In this document: piece after piece, positions 13,352 to 21,013 of the stretch
How the letters are laid out: each line of letters opens with the position of its first letter
Position numbering within the stretch: position 1 is the stretch's first letter
IMG/VR virus record: IMGVR_UViG_3300037069_000109
Coordinates: 1 to 21,120 of that record
Source of the DNA: a virus
Reading direction: 5' to 3' (one strand)
DNA length: 21,120 nt
Translations under genes and position numbers: made by a program
The notes under the pieces: generated by a model
The model's database searches: none
What the model saw: the letters and a program-made list of their open reading frames with translations, nothing else
Told to the model about the DNA's origin: nothing

Positions 13352-13789
13352 TTAGGAGTGCGTCAGGTCGTACTGATCGACCACGTACCAGAGAGGCGGG
13401 TTAGCATCCCGGTCCAGCCGTGGAGGCTGCGAGACCGGGTGTGTGATGCGCCCAGACCACTCAAAGTCGGTGGGGTATAGGTCATCGCTCGGATACAGGT
13501 CGTCGTCCGGGTAAACGGCCTCAACCCTGTGATCCGTCAAGAGCGCCTGCACCCGCCGCGCAACCCACTTGCACTGCTCCACCGTCGTCGCGACGCTGTG
13601 AATCGTGTACGTCGTTTCGTTGACGTTCGACGGGCCGGCCAGACGGTCGGACGAGTCCGAGCCGATGGGGGCGAAGATGGACACGTACCGCTTGGGCGGG
13701 TTCTTGACGGTGCCCTCAAAGACGGCATCCGCGAGCTGTTCGTCTGAGCGGAGCCTTGCGAATATCGCGGCGTCACCTTCAGCGCTCAC
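13352..13789 (-). CDS. Tail terminator protein (putative)
   Basis: A 145-residue protein starting at GTG 13789 with a 4-bp GTGA overlap onto the gp10-like gene. The N-terminal helix (EGDAAIFARLRSDEQLADAVF), strand PKRYVSIFAP, strand TTYTIHSVATT, helix EQCKWVARRVQALLTD and final strand PLWYVVDQYDLTH give the alpha/beta order of tail terminator proteins, which cap the tail tube under the connector. A feature not expected in this family is three tandem YP-acidic hexads at residues 93-110 (YPDDDL, YPSDDL, YPTDFE). It is the last gene before the major tail protein, in keeping with this role. Confidence 0.72.
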   Translation of the reverse strand: MSAEGDAAIFARLRSDEQLADAVFEGTVKNPPKRYVSIFAPIGSDSSDRLAGPSNVNETTYTIHSVATTVEQCKWVARRVQALLTDHRVEAVYPDDDLYPSDDLYPTDFEWSGRITHPVSQPPRLDRDANPPLWYVVDQYDLTHS

Positions 13790-14160
13790 AGAATGTCTCC
13801 CGCCGCAATCTGAAGGCCCTTGATGAAGTCGGCCTCGTTCTTCTGCAACGCCGCGTGACCGTAACCGGTCGGAGGGGTCGTGGGGGTGCCGTATTCGAGG
13901 ATGCCGACGAGCGCACCAGGGCCACCGATGACAGGCCCGATCTCTGCGGTGATCCCCTCGGGGCCTACTGAGAGGTCATAGGAGACCGACTGAGCGCCGC
14001 GGGGGATGAACTCGGACTGTGAGAGGGGTGCGCGCCAGTCGTCCTTTACGTGACGAGCAGTGACTTCCACGGCGATACGCGCGTTACGCTGCACCTTCGC
14101 GGGAACCTCCCCGAGATCCGCCGCAAGTTTGCTCAACTCGGAGAAATCGAACGTGGTCAC
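13786..14160 (-). CDS. HK97 gp10-like head-tail connector protein
   Basis: A 124-residue protein from GTG 14160 (GTGA overlap with the stopper gene). The opening (FDFSELSKLAADLGEVPAKVQRNARIAVEVTARHVKDDW) is the helical start of the HK97-gp10 family, followed by strands (SVSYDLSVGPEGITAEIGPV), a turn with LEYGTPTTPPTGY, and a C-terminal helix (ADFIKGLQIAAGDIL). Such proteins sit at the neck or help complete the tail. The overlap chain with neighbours suggests equal expression of the connector set. Confidence 0.78.
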   Translation of the reverse strand: MTTFDFSELSKLAADLGEVPAKVQRNARIAVEVTARHVKDDWRAPLSQSEFIPRGAQSVSYDLSVGPEGITAEIGPVIGGPGALVGILEYGTPTTPPTGYGHAALQKNEADFIKGLQIAAGDIL

Positions 14161-14561
14161 GTCTGAACCTCCACAGGGAAGCGTCTAGCGGTCGCGTCGG
14201 TTTGGAAGAAGACGCCCTCAACGTTCAGCACGAGGCCCACGGCTGACGGATCGTTTACGGATGCCGTGATGGTTACCGTGTCATTCGCCTGCACGCCGCC
14301 TGATGTAGCCACGGGGAGGTCAAGCCGAAGCGACTGCGCTGCGAGGTTCTGGCCCTGTGCATCCACCGCGCCGACGACCGTAGACGTTGACTTGAGGCGA
14401 CCGGGGCCGCTGTAGATCGTCGTTGTGGCCGGCGCGTAGAGTCCGGTGTCCTCATCCAGCACGGGCTCCGCATCGGAAGGCCGAGTAATGAGAACCGCGT
14501 CCGTCATGCGCGCCTCAGCCTGCGCCCGCCCGAAGGCAAGCGCGCCGGTAATGAGGCTCAC
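14157..14561 (-). CDS. Head-tail stopper-type protein (DUF6093-like)
   Basis: A 134-residue protein from GTG 14561 with a 4-bp overlap onto the adaptor gene. After a helical start (GALAFGRAQAEARMTDAVLI), it reads as a small beta-barrel: TRPSDAEPVLDEDTGLYAPATTTIYSGPGRLK, then LRLDLPVATSGGVQANDTVTI and a final strand pair. This pattern, including YSGPGRLK and the closing V-N-V-EGVFFQT, resembles the DUF6093 proteins found at this position in actinophages. A stopper role at the head exit is inferred from the gene order. Confidence 0.7.
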   Translation of the reverse strand: MSLITGALAFGRAQAEARMTDAVLITRPSDAEPVLDEDTGLYAPATTTIYSGPGRLKSTSTVVGAVDAQGQNLAAQSLRLDLPVATSGGVQANDTVTITASVNDPSAVGLVLNVEGVFFQTDATARRFPVEVQT

Positions 14562-15121
14562 TGCACCGACTCCGCAACATCAACCGCACCGCGCCCGAAC
14601 TGCTGCCGAACCGAAGCCTCGGCATGCGGGGTAAGGGTCATCCCCGTGCCCGCGCCACCCTCGGCAAAGGACACCTTGAAGTCGTCAATCGCAACCGACG
14701 AGATACCGCCAGCGTTGAGACCCACGCCCGCCTCCAGCACTGCGAGAGACTGCGCCACAAGGACGCATGTAAGCCGGGTGAGCTCGGGCGGGACGGTCGC
14801 ATGCCCCCAGGTGAACGTGATGTCCACCGGGTCATCGCAGGAAACCTTGATGTATCCCGGACGGTAGATGTACGGGATCTCTTCGCCGTCACGCTCCACC
14901 GAGACCACGTCGAACACGGGCCACTGCGGGAGGTCTTCGCGACCACCCAGCGGGTAAGCCGTGTAGGTGGATGTGGTGCGCGGGTAAACATCCTGGCCGA
15001 TCACGCCTCGGAGGTACGCCGACGCCGCGTCCAACAGCGCTGTCGCCTGATCCTCCTGAGCAGCCGTGAAAGTACGGCCCGTCAGAAGCGCCAGGTCATC
15101 AACGGTGGCGAATGCGGTCAT
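14558..15121 (-). CDS. Head-tail adaptor protein
   Basis: A 187-residue protein from ATG 15121 behind AGGAGG. The N-terminus (FATVDDLALLTGRTFTAAQEDQATALLDAASAYLRGVIGQDV) is the helical bundle of gp15/gp6-like connector proteins, followed by strands that carry the LPQWPVFDVVSVERDGEEIPY pattern, a helix (PPELTRLTCVLVAQSLAVL), and a tail with ISSVAIDDFKVSFA. Such proteins form the ring below the portal. It is the first gene after the capsid protein, which fits. Confidence 0.82.
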   Translation of the reverse strand: MTAFATVDDLALLTGRTFTAAQEDQATALLDAASAYLRGVIGQDVYPRTTSTYTAYPLGGREDLPQWPVFDVVSVERDGEEIPYIYRPGYIKVSCDDPVDITFTWGHATVPPELTRLTCVLVAQSLAVLEAGVGLNAGGISSVAIDDFKVSFAEGGAGTGMTLTPHAEASVRQQFGRGAVDVAESVQ

Positions 15122-15148
15122 CGACGTACCTCCTCAGTGTGGTTGGGG

Positions 15149-15964
15149 TTAGACCGAGACGTACGTCTGGACGGCAGTGGCGCGGAGCACCTTGCCGCCG
15201 TAGACGTTCAGGCCGTCGATCTGGTCACCGAAGGCGTCCAGCGCGGTCTGCGCGCGGGTCTTGACGATCTGGTTGACGAACGCCACCGAGCGACCGTGGT
15301 AACCGACGAATGTCGGCTTTCCTGCGCTCGCGAGCGAGGCGGACGGGGTCTCAATGACGGTGAAGCCGCGGTAGCGACCGATGACACCGTTGCGGAGAGT
15401 CGCGTCAGACGCGGCCTCGTTCGCCTTGAACAGCGAGCCGCTGGAGTCCATCAGGAACGCAGCCGCTTCCGGGTTGACCGCGAGGTAGCGGTCAGCGGTC
15501 GGAACCTTCGCCTTCACCAGCGCGGTACGGATGAGCTTCACCGCGGCGTCAGCCAGGGCGTAGGTCGTAACCGCCGTGGTGCCCGCCGAGGTGCCGTTCG
15601 CGAGCATCGCCGCGAGGATGTAGTCCTCCGCGGTGTCCGCAAGCGCCTGGCCGGCGTCGGTGAGAACCTGATCGAACGAACCAGCCGACTGCACCTTGTC
15701 CACGTCATCAACGAGGAAGGCGAAGTACTTCTTCTGGTCGATCGCGAGCGACTGGGTGGAGTCCGTGAGCGCCTGGCGAGTGATCGTGCCCGCGTAGGTG
15801 CCGATCGTGGGCGACGTGAAGCCCGTGATCTTGACGATCTCGCCGCCGTTCTGGATGTCACCTTCGTACTGGCTGTTGAGCGTCGGGATCACGAAGGTGT
15901 TCTGGTGGAAGTTCTCCAGAAGGCCCGCGTGCCAGATAGTGGGACGGTAGTTGGTGATAGCCAT
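15149..15964 (-). CDS. Major capsid protein, P22 coat-like
   Basis: A 271-residue protein from ATG 15964 behind a strong AAAGGAGA site. It begins MAITNYRPTIWHAGLLENFHQ, typical of P22 coat-type (HK97-fold) capsid proteins of actinophages. It has an early strand region with GGEIVKITGF, an IDQKKYFAFLVDDVDKVQ segment, a long helix (DQVLTDAGQALADTAEDYILAAML), a middle domain (VKLIRTALVKAKVPTADRYLAVNPE), and a C-terminal region with GRYRGFTVIETPS and HGRSVAFVNQIVKTRA. There is no N-terminal delta domain to be cut off. The separate scaffold gene just upstream supplies assembly. It should be the main virion protein. Confidence 0.9.
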   Translation of the reverse strand: MAITNYRPTIWHAGLLENFHQNTFVIPTLNSQYEGDIQNGGEIVKITGFTSPTIGTYAGTITRQALTDSTQSLAIDQKKYFAFLVDDVDKVQSAGSFDQVLTDAGQALADTAEDYILAAMLANGTSAGTTAVTTYALADAAVKLIRTALVKAKVPTADRYLAVNPEAAAFLMDSSGSLFKANEAASDATLRNGVIGRYRGFTVIETPSASLASAGKPTFVGYHGRSVAFVNQIVKTRAQTALDAFGDQIDGLNVYGGKVLRATAVQTYVSV

Positions 15965-15977
15965 CAGCTATCTCCTT

Positions 15978-16595
15978 TCAATGAGTGGTGCCCATCAACC
16001 GGTCCAGCCGCCCTTCGCGGCGTGCCTGGTTGATCTGGGCGGGGGTCATCCTGCTGAGGTCTGCGTCTGTCAACTGAGACGGCTTGCGCTCGCCTCGCGG
16101 CCCCTGGTCCGCGTTGCCGTCGAAACGACGGGTGGTCGCGGCCAGGTGGGGCTTGCGGGTGAGCAGGTCATCAATCGCGTCGCGCAGTGCGTCGGAGTCA
16201 ATCTCGCCGTCATCTGACACGTCGAAGTCGCTGAGGTTGATGTACAGGGCCGCGTCCGAAGGGTCTGCGAGTTTCCCCGTTGCCGACGCCCGCAACTCCG
16301 ACCGGAGAATGCGTTCGTTCGCGCGCTGGTTCGCTTCTAGACGCGCCTCCTGACGTGCCGCCTCAAGCGCCTGCTCTTCGGCGGGCTTGTCCTTGAGTGC
16401 GGCTTCCTGGCGGAGGCGTTCGAGCTCTGCCTTGGCGTCCCGAGCCTCTTTCGTCGCAGCGTTGCGCTGCGCCTTCATCAGGTCGAGAGCCTTCTTCCCA
16501 GGGTCACCCAGCGCCTCTTCGCCTTCCAGCGTTTCGGTCTCAGTGGCCGTGTCATCAACTGCTTCGGTGTCGTCTGTGACGATCTCTTCCGACAT
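15978..16595 (-). CDS. Capsid scaffold protein
   Basis: A 205-residue protein from ATG 16595 with AGGAG upstream. Residues 1-30 are very acidic and Thr-rich. Residues about 33-100 form a long charged coiled coil (KKALDLMKAQRNAATKEARDAKAELERL...). The middle is a helical ASATGKLADPSDAALYINLSDFDV segment, and a basic C-terminus (TPAQINQARREGRLDRLMGTTH) is of the kind that binds capsid protein. The layout and the place directly before the major capsid gene match internal scaffolds. It is expected to leave or be lost from the mature head. No protease is visible here, so exit intact is likely. Confidence 0.88.
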   Translation of the reverse strand: MSEEIVTDDTEAVDDTATETETLEGEEALGDPGKKALDLMKAQRNAATKEARDAKAELERLRQEAALKDKPAEEQALEAARQEARLEANQRANERILRSELRASATGKLADPSDAALYINLSDFDVSDDGEIDSDALRDAIDDLLTRKPHLAATTRRFDGNADQGPRGERKPSQLTDADLSRMTPAQINQARREGRLDRLMGTTH

Positions 16596-16618
16596 GGAAT
16601 TGCTCCTGTGTTGGTGTT

Positions 16619-16635
16619 CGTCGCGTTGCGCGACG
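16619..16635 (-). other. Stem-loop between minor head and scaffold genes
   Basis: A perfect 7-bp stem, CGTCGCG (16619-16625) and CGCGACG (16629-16635), has a 3-nt loop in the 49-bp gap. There is no T-run. It is probably a message processing or stability element ahead of the highly expressed scaffold and capsid genes. Confidence 0.45.
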
Positions 16636-16644
16636 GTCCCCGCT

Positions 16645-17547
16645 CTATGCGGGAAGATTCAGTCGGCCCGTCTGGTAGTTGACGTAGCCCTCGCGTTCGA
16701 GCAGTCGAATCGCGTTCGCACGGGTTCCGGCCTGCCGGTAGATGTCATCGACAGTCATCCGGGAAGGCGTGCCGTACCGTTTCGCGCCCTTAGCCGTAGC
16801 GAGTCCGCGCTGGTTGACGTTCACCACGCGGGACACGTCGGCCCCGTCACGAATCGCACGCGCGCCGGTCTTCGTGAATGTCCGGTCCTGCTGCTCTTTC
16901 GATAGCGAGTTGAAATACTCGGTCGGGTCCGTGGTGTGATCTTCGGCCAGCGACTCGGGCGCGGGGATGTGGATGCAATCACAGCGGGGATGCCGCTTGA
17001 AACCCTGATTCCAGGCGTACCACTTGCCCGCCAGCACTACGCACCGGGAGCAGGAGGGCGGGTTCAGCATCCGGGAGTAGCCGAGGCCTTTTCGCTGGAT
17101 GATGTCAGCGTGGTACACCTGCCGGCGCGTGTCCGCGAGGACGGTGAGCGTCGTTCCGGTGAGCCATGAGCCACCAGCCGCGAGCGCCTGAGTGAGCGTC
17201 GCGCCATCCGCGATTGCCGACTTCGACACGATCACCGACTGATCCAGCAGCGAAGACATGCTCCGACCGTCCGGGGCATCGCGAACGAACCGTGACGGCA
17301 CTAAGGAACCCACCCCAGGAGCCGCTACGCCCGTCTCTGAGAGCACAGAATCCGTGTAGGGCACCGCCGCACGTACCGAGGCTTCTCGGCCCGTCTGAAC
17401 GACCCGATAAACCAGCGGGGAAAGCATCGACCACTGAACGCTGAAGTCATCACCGAGGCGACGCCACAGCTTCGCGACGCTAGACGCCGTTAGCCCCGCT
17501 ACCGCCTGCTGCGCCCGGTACTGATCCAGGGACGCTTGAGGAACCAT
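16645..17547 (-). CDS. MuF-like minor head protein
   Basis: A 300-residue protein. ATG 17547 has GAGGGGG just upstream, and the gene overlaps the portal 3' end by 68 bp. The N-terminal two thirds are helical. A cysteine/histidine cluster follows: Cys166-x2-Cys169, then His186-x2-Cys189-x-Cys191-x-His193 (HPRCDC), the signature of SPP1 gp7/Mu F-type minor head proteins and a likely zinc site. The C-terminal part is helical and basic (TARAIRDGADVSRVVNVNQRG... RMTVDDIYRQAGTRANAIRLL) and resembles a helix-turn-helix-like tail. The family sits inside the head near the portal and affects DNA delivery. No toxin domain is fused to it here. Confidence 0.85.
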   Translation of the reverse strand: MVPQASLDQYRAQQAVAGLTASSVAKLWRRLGDDFSVQWSMLSPLVYRVVQTGREASVRAAVPYTDSVLSETGVAAPGVGSLVPSRFVRDAPDGRSMSSLLDQSVIVSKSAIADGATLTQALAAGGSWLTGTTLTVLADTRRQVYHADIIQRKGLGYSRMLNPPSCSRCVVLAGKWYAWNQGFKRHPRCDCIHIPAPESLAEDHTTDPTEYFNSLSKEQQDRTFTKTGARAIRDGADVSRVVNVNQRGLATAKGAKRYGTPSRMTVDDIYRQAGTRANAIRLLEREGYVNYQTGRLNLPA

Positions 17548-18973
17548 TGAGCCCCCTCATCGCCGCCGCAATCTGCGGATCGTTCAGTTCCGCCTCACGC
17601 ATCGCCAGGACACGCTCAATCTCCACCGGGTCGAGACCGTCGATCTCCATCAGGTATTCGAGCGGGTAGCCGAGCTGCTTCTTCTTCAGCAGCGCGTCAG
17701 CCAGTTGAGCCTCAGACCGGATCTCCGGGTTCGCCCACGTGATCGTCGCGAGACGTGAGGCCTGAGCCGCCGCCGCGTCGCCCTTCGCGAGCGCCACGAG
17801 GCGGAACACTTCACGGATCGCCGGAGTGACGAAGGTCTGGAACTCAACCGTCTTCTTGACAAGGCCGATCTCGGACGCCTTCAGCCCCTCGCCGTTGACG
17901 TTCGACATGCCCGTCTTGCTGACGAGATACGTCGGGGGTGTGCGGGTTTGCGCGGCGATATGCCCTACGGCAACCTCGATGGTGTCCGTGAACACATCAA
18001 GCTTCGCGGCCTCCCAGGAGTCGATCTTCGCGTCCTCGCCCGTCAGGAAGAGGAACCGCTTCTCGTTGAGATCCTTCATCTCTACCGGCTTCTCACCGAT
18101 CTTCACGCCCGTAGCGTCAAGGATCGGGATCTTCGGAGGAGCCTGCCCGAGAACAACCCGCGCTGGCATCGACGCATAGTCCGCAGCGAGGAACAGGTAC
18201 GCCCAGAGCAGGTTGATCGCGTTCTGCATCGGAATGACACCCTGGATCTCAGAGATCGGGTCGCCCTTCAGCATGGGACGGTTCGGGATCTCCACTACGG
18301 GCACGTCACCGATCGGGTTCGCGAGCGGCCACGGCTCACCGGGGAACTCGCGCGGAATCCACCCGGCACTCGACATGTCACGCACGCGCCCAGACGCCGC
18401 CTGAGAAGCCCGCGCATCCTGCACGTTGTAGCGGGACCGCTCGAACTTCCACACCCAATCCGCCTGGTAGAGGGTCGCGTACTCCTTCGAGCCGTCGCCC
18501 CACGTCTTCAGCGCGGCAACACGCTTGCGGGGGTTCGCCCAGTCGTATTCGATCTCAACGTCAGACCCGTGCTCCCACGTGATCGTCGGTTCCTGCGTCA
18601 CAGGGTCGCCCCAGACGAGGACGTAAGACCGCGAGCTCGTCAGCGTCGAGACGAAACCCTGGGAAGACTGCATCTCCATCTCGTTGAGAAGCCACGCCTC
18701 CCACAGCTTGTTCGCAAGGTCGCCGTACTTCTCCTTGTCGAGCTTGATGCCCGACACCCGTAGGCGCTCCTGCTCCGCGTCAACAACTGGGCGCGCCCAG
18801 TTATCCGAGAAGCCGTCATAGCGGGCCGCGTTAGCCGTCTTCCACTCCGCCGTCGCGAAAGTGAGAGGCTGCTTGCCCGCGTAGAACTCCTCGTACTGGT
18901 CGAACTCAGGCCGACGCCCATTCAGGCGCGCGTACAAACGATTGATCGTGGAGACCGCTTCGCTGGCGCTCAT
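17480..18973 (-). CDS. Portal protein, SPP1 gp6-like
   Basis: A 497-residue protein from ATG 18973 behind AGGAGG, 8 bp after the terminase stop. It carries the usual landmarks of the gp6-like family: a helical start (EFDQYEEFYAGKQPL), DNWARPVVDAEQERLRV, a wing with TWEHGSDVEIEYDW, the conserved PVVEIPNRP and GDPISEIQGVIPMQNAINLLWAYLFLAA, then the stem/crown region with RTPPTYL and NVNGEGLKASEIGLVKK. The last 25 residues are a flexible Gly/Ser/Pro/Ala tail (GSSSVPGSVPGAAGG), encoded in the overlap with the next gene. Twelve copies should form the ring through which DNA enters and leaves. Confidence 0.94.
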   Translation of the reverse strand: MSASEAVSTINRLYARLNGRRPEFDQYEEFYAGKQPLTFATAEWKTANAARYDGFSDNWARPVVDAEQERLRVSGIKLDKEKYGDLANKLWEAWLLNEMEMQSSQGFVSTLTSSRSYVLVWGDPVTQEPTITWEHGSDVEIEYDWANPRKRVAALKTWGDGSKEYATLYQADWVWKFERSRYNVQDARASQAASGRVRDMSSAGWIPREFPGEPWPLANPIGDVPVVEIPNRPMLKGDPISEIQGVIPMQNAINLLWAYLFLAADYASMPARVVLGQAPPKIPILDATGVKIGEKPVEMKDLNEKRFLFLTGEDAKIDSWEAAKLDVFTDTIEVAVGHIAAQTRTPPTYLVSKTGMSNVNGEGLKASEIGLVKKTVEFQTFVTPAIREVFRLVALAKGDAAAAQASRLATITWANPEIRSEAQLADALLKKKQLGYPLEYLMEIDGLDPVEIERVLAMREAELNDPQIAAAMRGLNGSSSVPGSVPGAAGGSGANGV

Positions 18974-18981
18974 TCAGCCTC

Positions 18982-20574
18982 CTAGTAGTAGACGTACTCT
19001 TCTTCGTCCTTCGAGTAGCCGGCTGCGATGACATCGCTAGCGGCCTCATGCGCGAGCACGCTGCTCATCGCGAGGTCGATCTTCTGGGACTCCGACGCCT
19101 TGAAAATCAGGTACGTCGGGTAAGGGTTGCGGGCCATCTCGACCGCGTTACGGATGTGAACGGATACGGTCTCGTTGCCGTCGTGGGTGAACGTGGACTC
19201 CGAGAGCATTACGTCCGTCTTGAACCGCTCCAGGGCGTGGTGCATCTGCTTCGGGCGGTACGTCTCCCAGCGGAAAACCCGCTTCGGGTAACGGCCCTCA
19301 AGCTCGTCAATCTCCGACTGCCAATAAGGCGGGTCGCAGTACGCGCGAACCACATCGAAGCGCTCGAACAACTCATGGAACGCGGCCAGGATCTCCAGGC
19401 GCGGAACACGCCCGTTGAACTCGGCAGGGTTCCAGATCGTCGGACGCCCGTCGTGATAGGTGGGGGTGAACTGGTAGCCGTCGAGCGTTTCCGCCCGAAT
19501 GCCGGTCCAGTCGTCCACATCCGAGCCGTCGAAGCCGAGGACGATAGACGTTCCAGGTTTCACCGTTACCGGCTTGCACTTGCCCGCCCACTTGCCCGCG
19601 TCCAGCCATGCGCCAGAGCCTGCGACGATACGGTTACCGAAGAACCGCTCCGCGTCCGCGGGGTCTTTCTCCATGAGCTCCGAAGCCTCAGCCTCAATCG
19701 CATCCACGGACACCCACGGAGCCGCCGCATAGTTGAACAGCAGGATCTTGTGACGCTCTGCCTTGTTCTTGAACGACAGGTGCGCGGGCGGCTGCTGAAA
19801 GTCCTTGTTGATGTCCTCAGCGCGCGCCTCATGCGTCTGCTGGGCCACCGACTCTTGCGCCGGGTCCCACGAGTTGGTCGTCTCAATCGAACGACCACCC
19901 ATGCCGGCCAGACCACGCCGCTGAGTACGTGCGAGCTTGTGACCGCCATTCGACGCAACCCAAAGGCCCGTCTCATCCTGAGCCGCGAACGTGATGCGCT
20001 GGCCGAGGCGAGAGTTAGCCTTCGATGTCACCACGTCAATACGCCCGCCACCAGGAAGCCGAATGAACTCCTCACCCGTCTTCGGGATGAGATCAGTCAG
20101 CGGGCCCTTGTCGATCATCGGGCGCAGAGCGTCGTAAGTGTTATCGGTCTGATCCTCAGACGTAGCGGTGATCTGAATCAGCGGAGTAGACCACGCGCGG
20201 CCCATCGGCTCACGCTCGTCGTACTCGTACCACCAGCCACAACCGCAACCGTGATCCCGGCAGTCGTAAACCTCGCCACCAGACGCCCACCCGTCGAAAA
20301 CAACAGGCCCAACACCCTCAGCGCACACAAACGCGGCAATCAGCGGAGACTTGCCCCACTTCTGAGCCCGCACAAGCTGGGAGCGACGAAACACGAACGC
20401 ATCAACAGGCTTCACGATCTTGTCGAGCCGCACACGAGGCTTCACCCGGTAATGCGACCGCACAAACGCTAGTTGCTCGTCACCGAGGACGAACGGACGC
20501 CCCACGTCGTCGCCGTCAGGGATTACGCAATGCGCCTCAACCCACGACGGGACAACCAGCAGGTCACTTGACAA
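18982..20574 (-). CDS. Terminase large subunit
   Basis: A 530-residue protein. TTG 20574 is preferred: AAGGA lies 11 nt upstream and the overlap with the small subunit is 11 bp. An ATG at 20631 would add 19 Arg/Ser-rich residues encoded antiparallel to nothing but in the small-subunit frame overlap, which look non-native. The ATPase has an atypical Walker A (RAQKWGKS, residues 69-76) and Walker B ITFAAQDE (194-201). Between them is a Cys/His cluster (DCRDHGCGC) typical of actinophage TerL proteins. The nuclease domain shows acidic residues in LGFDGSD (Asp349), CDPP (Asp414) and KIDLAMS (Asp500). It cuts the concatemer and pumps DNA through the portal encoded next. Confidence 0.93.
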   Translation of the reverse strand: MSSDLLVVPSWVEAHCVIPDGDDVGRPFVLGDEQLAFVRSHYRVKPRVRLDKIVKPVDAFVFRRSQLVRAQKWGKSPLIAAFVCAEGVGPVVFDGWASGGEVYDCRDHGCGCGWWYEYDEREPMGRAWSTPLIQITATSEDQTDNTYDALRPMIDKGPLTDLIPKTGEEFIRLPGGGRIDVVTSKANSRLGQRITFAAQDETGLWVASNGGHKLARTQRRGLAGMGGRSIETTNSWDPAQESVAQQTHEARAEDINKDFQQPPAHLSFKNKAERHKILLFNYAAAPWVSVDAIEAEASELMEKDPADAERFFGNRIVAGSGAWLDAGKWAGKCKPVTVKPGTSIVLGFDGSDVDDWTGIRAETLDGYQFTPTYHDGRPTIWNPAEFNGRVPRLEILAAFHELFERFDVVRAYCDPPYWQSEIDELEGRYPKRVFRWETYRPKQMHHALERFKTDVMLSESTFTHDGNETVSVHIRNAVEMARNPYPTYLIFKASESQKIDLAMSSVLAHEAASDVIAAGYSKDEEEYVYY

Positions 20575-21004
20575 CTCGCAGCCGATCCTTGACCGACGAC
20601 GGGCGCTGCTCACGGCGCTCCGCAACCTCATCGGAAGAGAACTTCCAACGGAGCGAATGCATCCCCGGCAGGGACAAGCCGATCTCAGCGGCCATACGCA
20701 GCACAGCCGTCTTCAAGCCAGCCGATGCCTCAGCCTGCACCGACTCAAGGAACGCGCGCACATAGGCGGCAACCTCAAACTCAAGGCCCAGCTTCGACCA
20801 CATCACACCCTGCGGCTTCCGCCACAGCACCACCCACAGATCCGTCTCAGCACCGAGAGCATCGGCAAGCGGAAACGCGGGAATATCGCCCGCGAAACCT
20901 TCACGCGGGAGAGTAACCCACTCCGCGTCATCCTTCCGATCACGCCGAAGCGCATTCGGATCGGGAGCCGGCCCACTGGACCGACGAGCGCCACCACTAG
21001 GCAT
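20564..21004 (-). CDS. Terminase small subunit
   Basis: A 146-residue protein from ATG 21004 with GAGGAG upstream. The opening (PSGGARRSSGPAPDPNALRRDRKDDAEWVTLPREGFAGDIPAFPL) is characteristic of actinophage small terminases: a basic Pro/Gly-rich DNA-contacting arm followed by a WVTLP motif. Helices follow (AETDLWVVLWRKPQGVMW, EVAAYVRAFLESVQAEAS, LKTAVLRMAAEIGLSLPGMHSLRWKF). The end is basic (SSVKDRLRVVK). It should recognise the packaging site and load the large subunit, whose gene overlaps its 3' end. Confidence 0.9.
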   Translation of the reverse strand: MPSGGARRSSGPAPDPNALRRDRKDDAEWVTLPREGFAGDIPAFPLADALGAETDLWVVLWRKPQGVMWSKLGLEFEVAAYVRAFLESVQAEASAGLKTAVLRMAAEIGLSLPGMHSLRWKFSSDEVAERREQRPSSVKDRLRVVK

Positions 21005-21013
21005 TTGGTCTCC

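Noticed and set aside
14624-16033. Long plus-strand open frame (469 codons) opposite the adaptor, capsid and scaffold genes
   Set aside because: Arg/Val-rich composition with no recognisable domain, fully antisense to well identified genes; a product of high GC at third codon positions.
19048-20472. Long plus-strand open frame (474 codons) opposite the large terminase gene
   Set aside because: Arg/Leu/His-rich with no family features and entirely antisense to TerL with its intact motifs.
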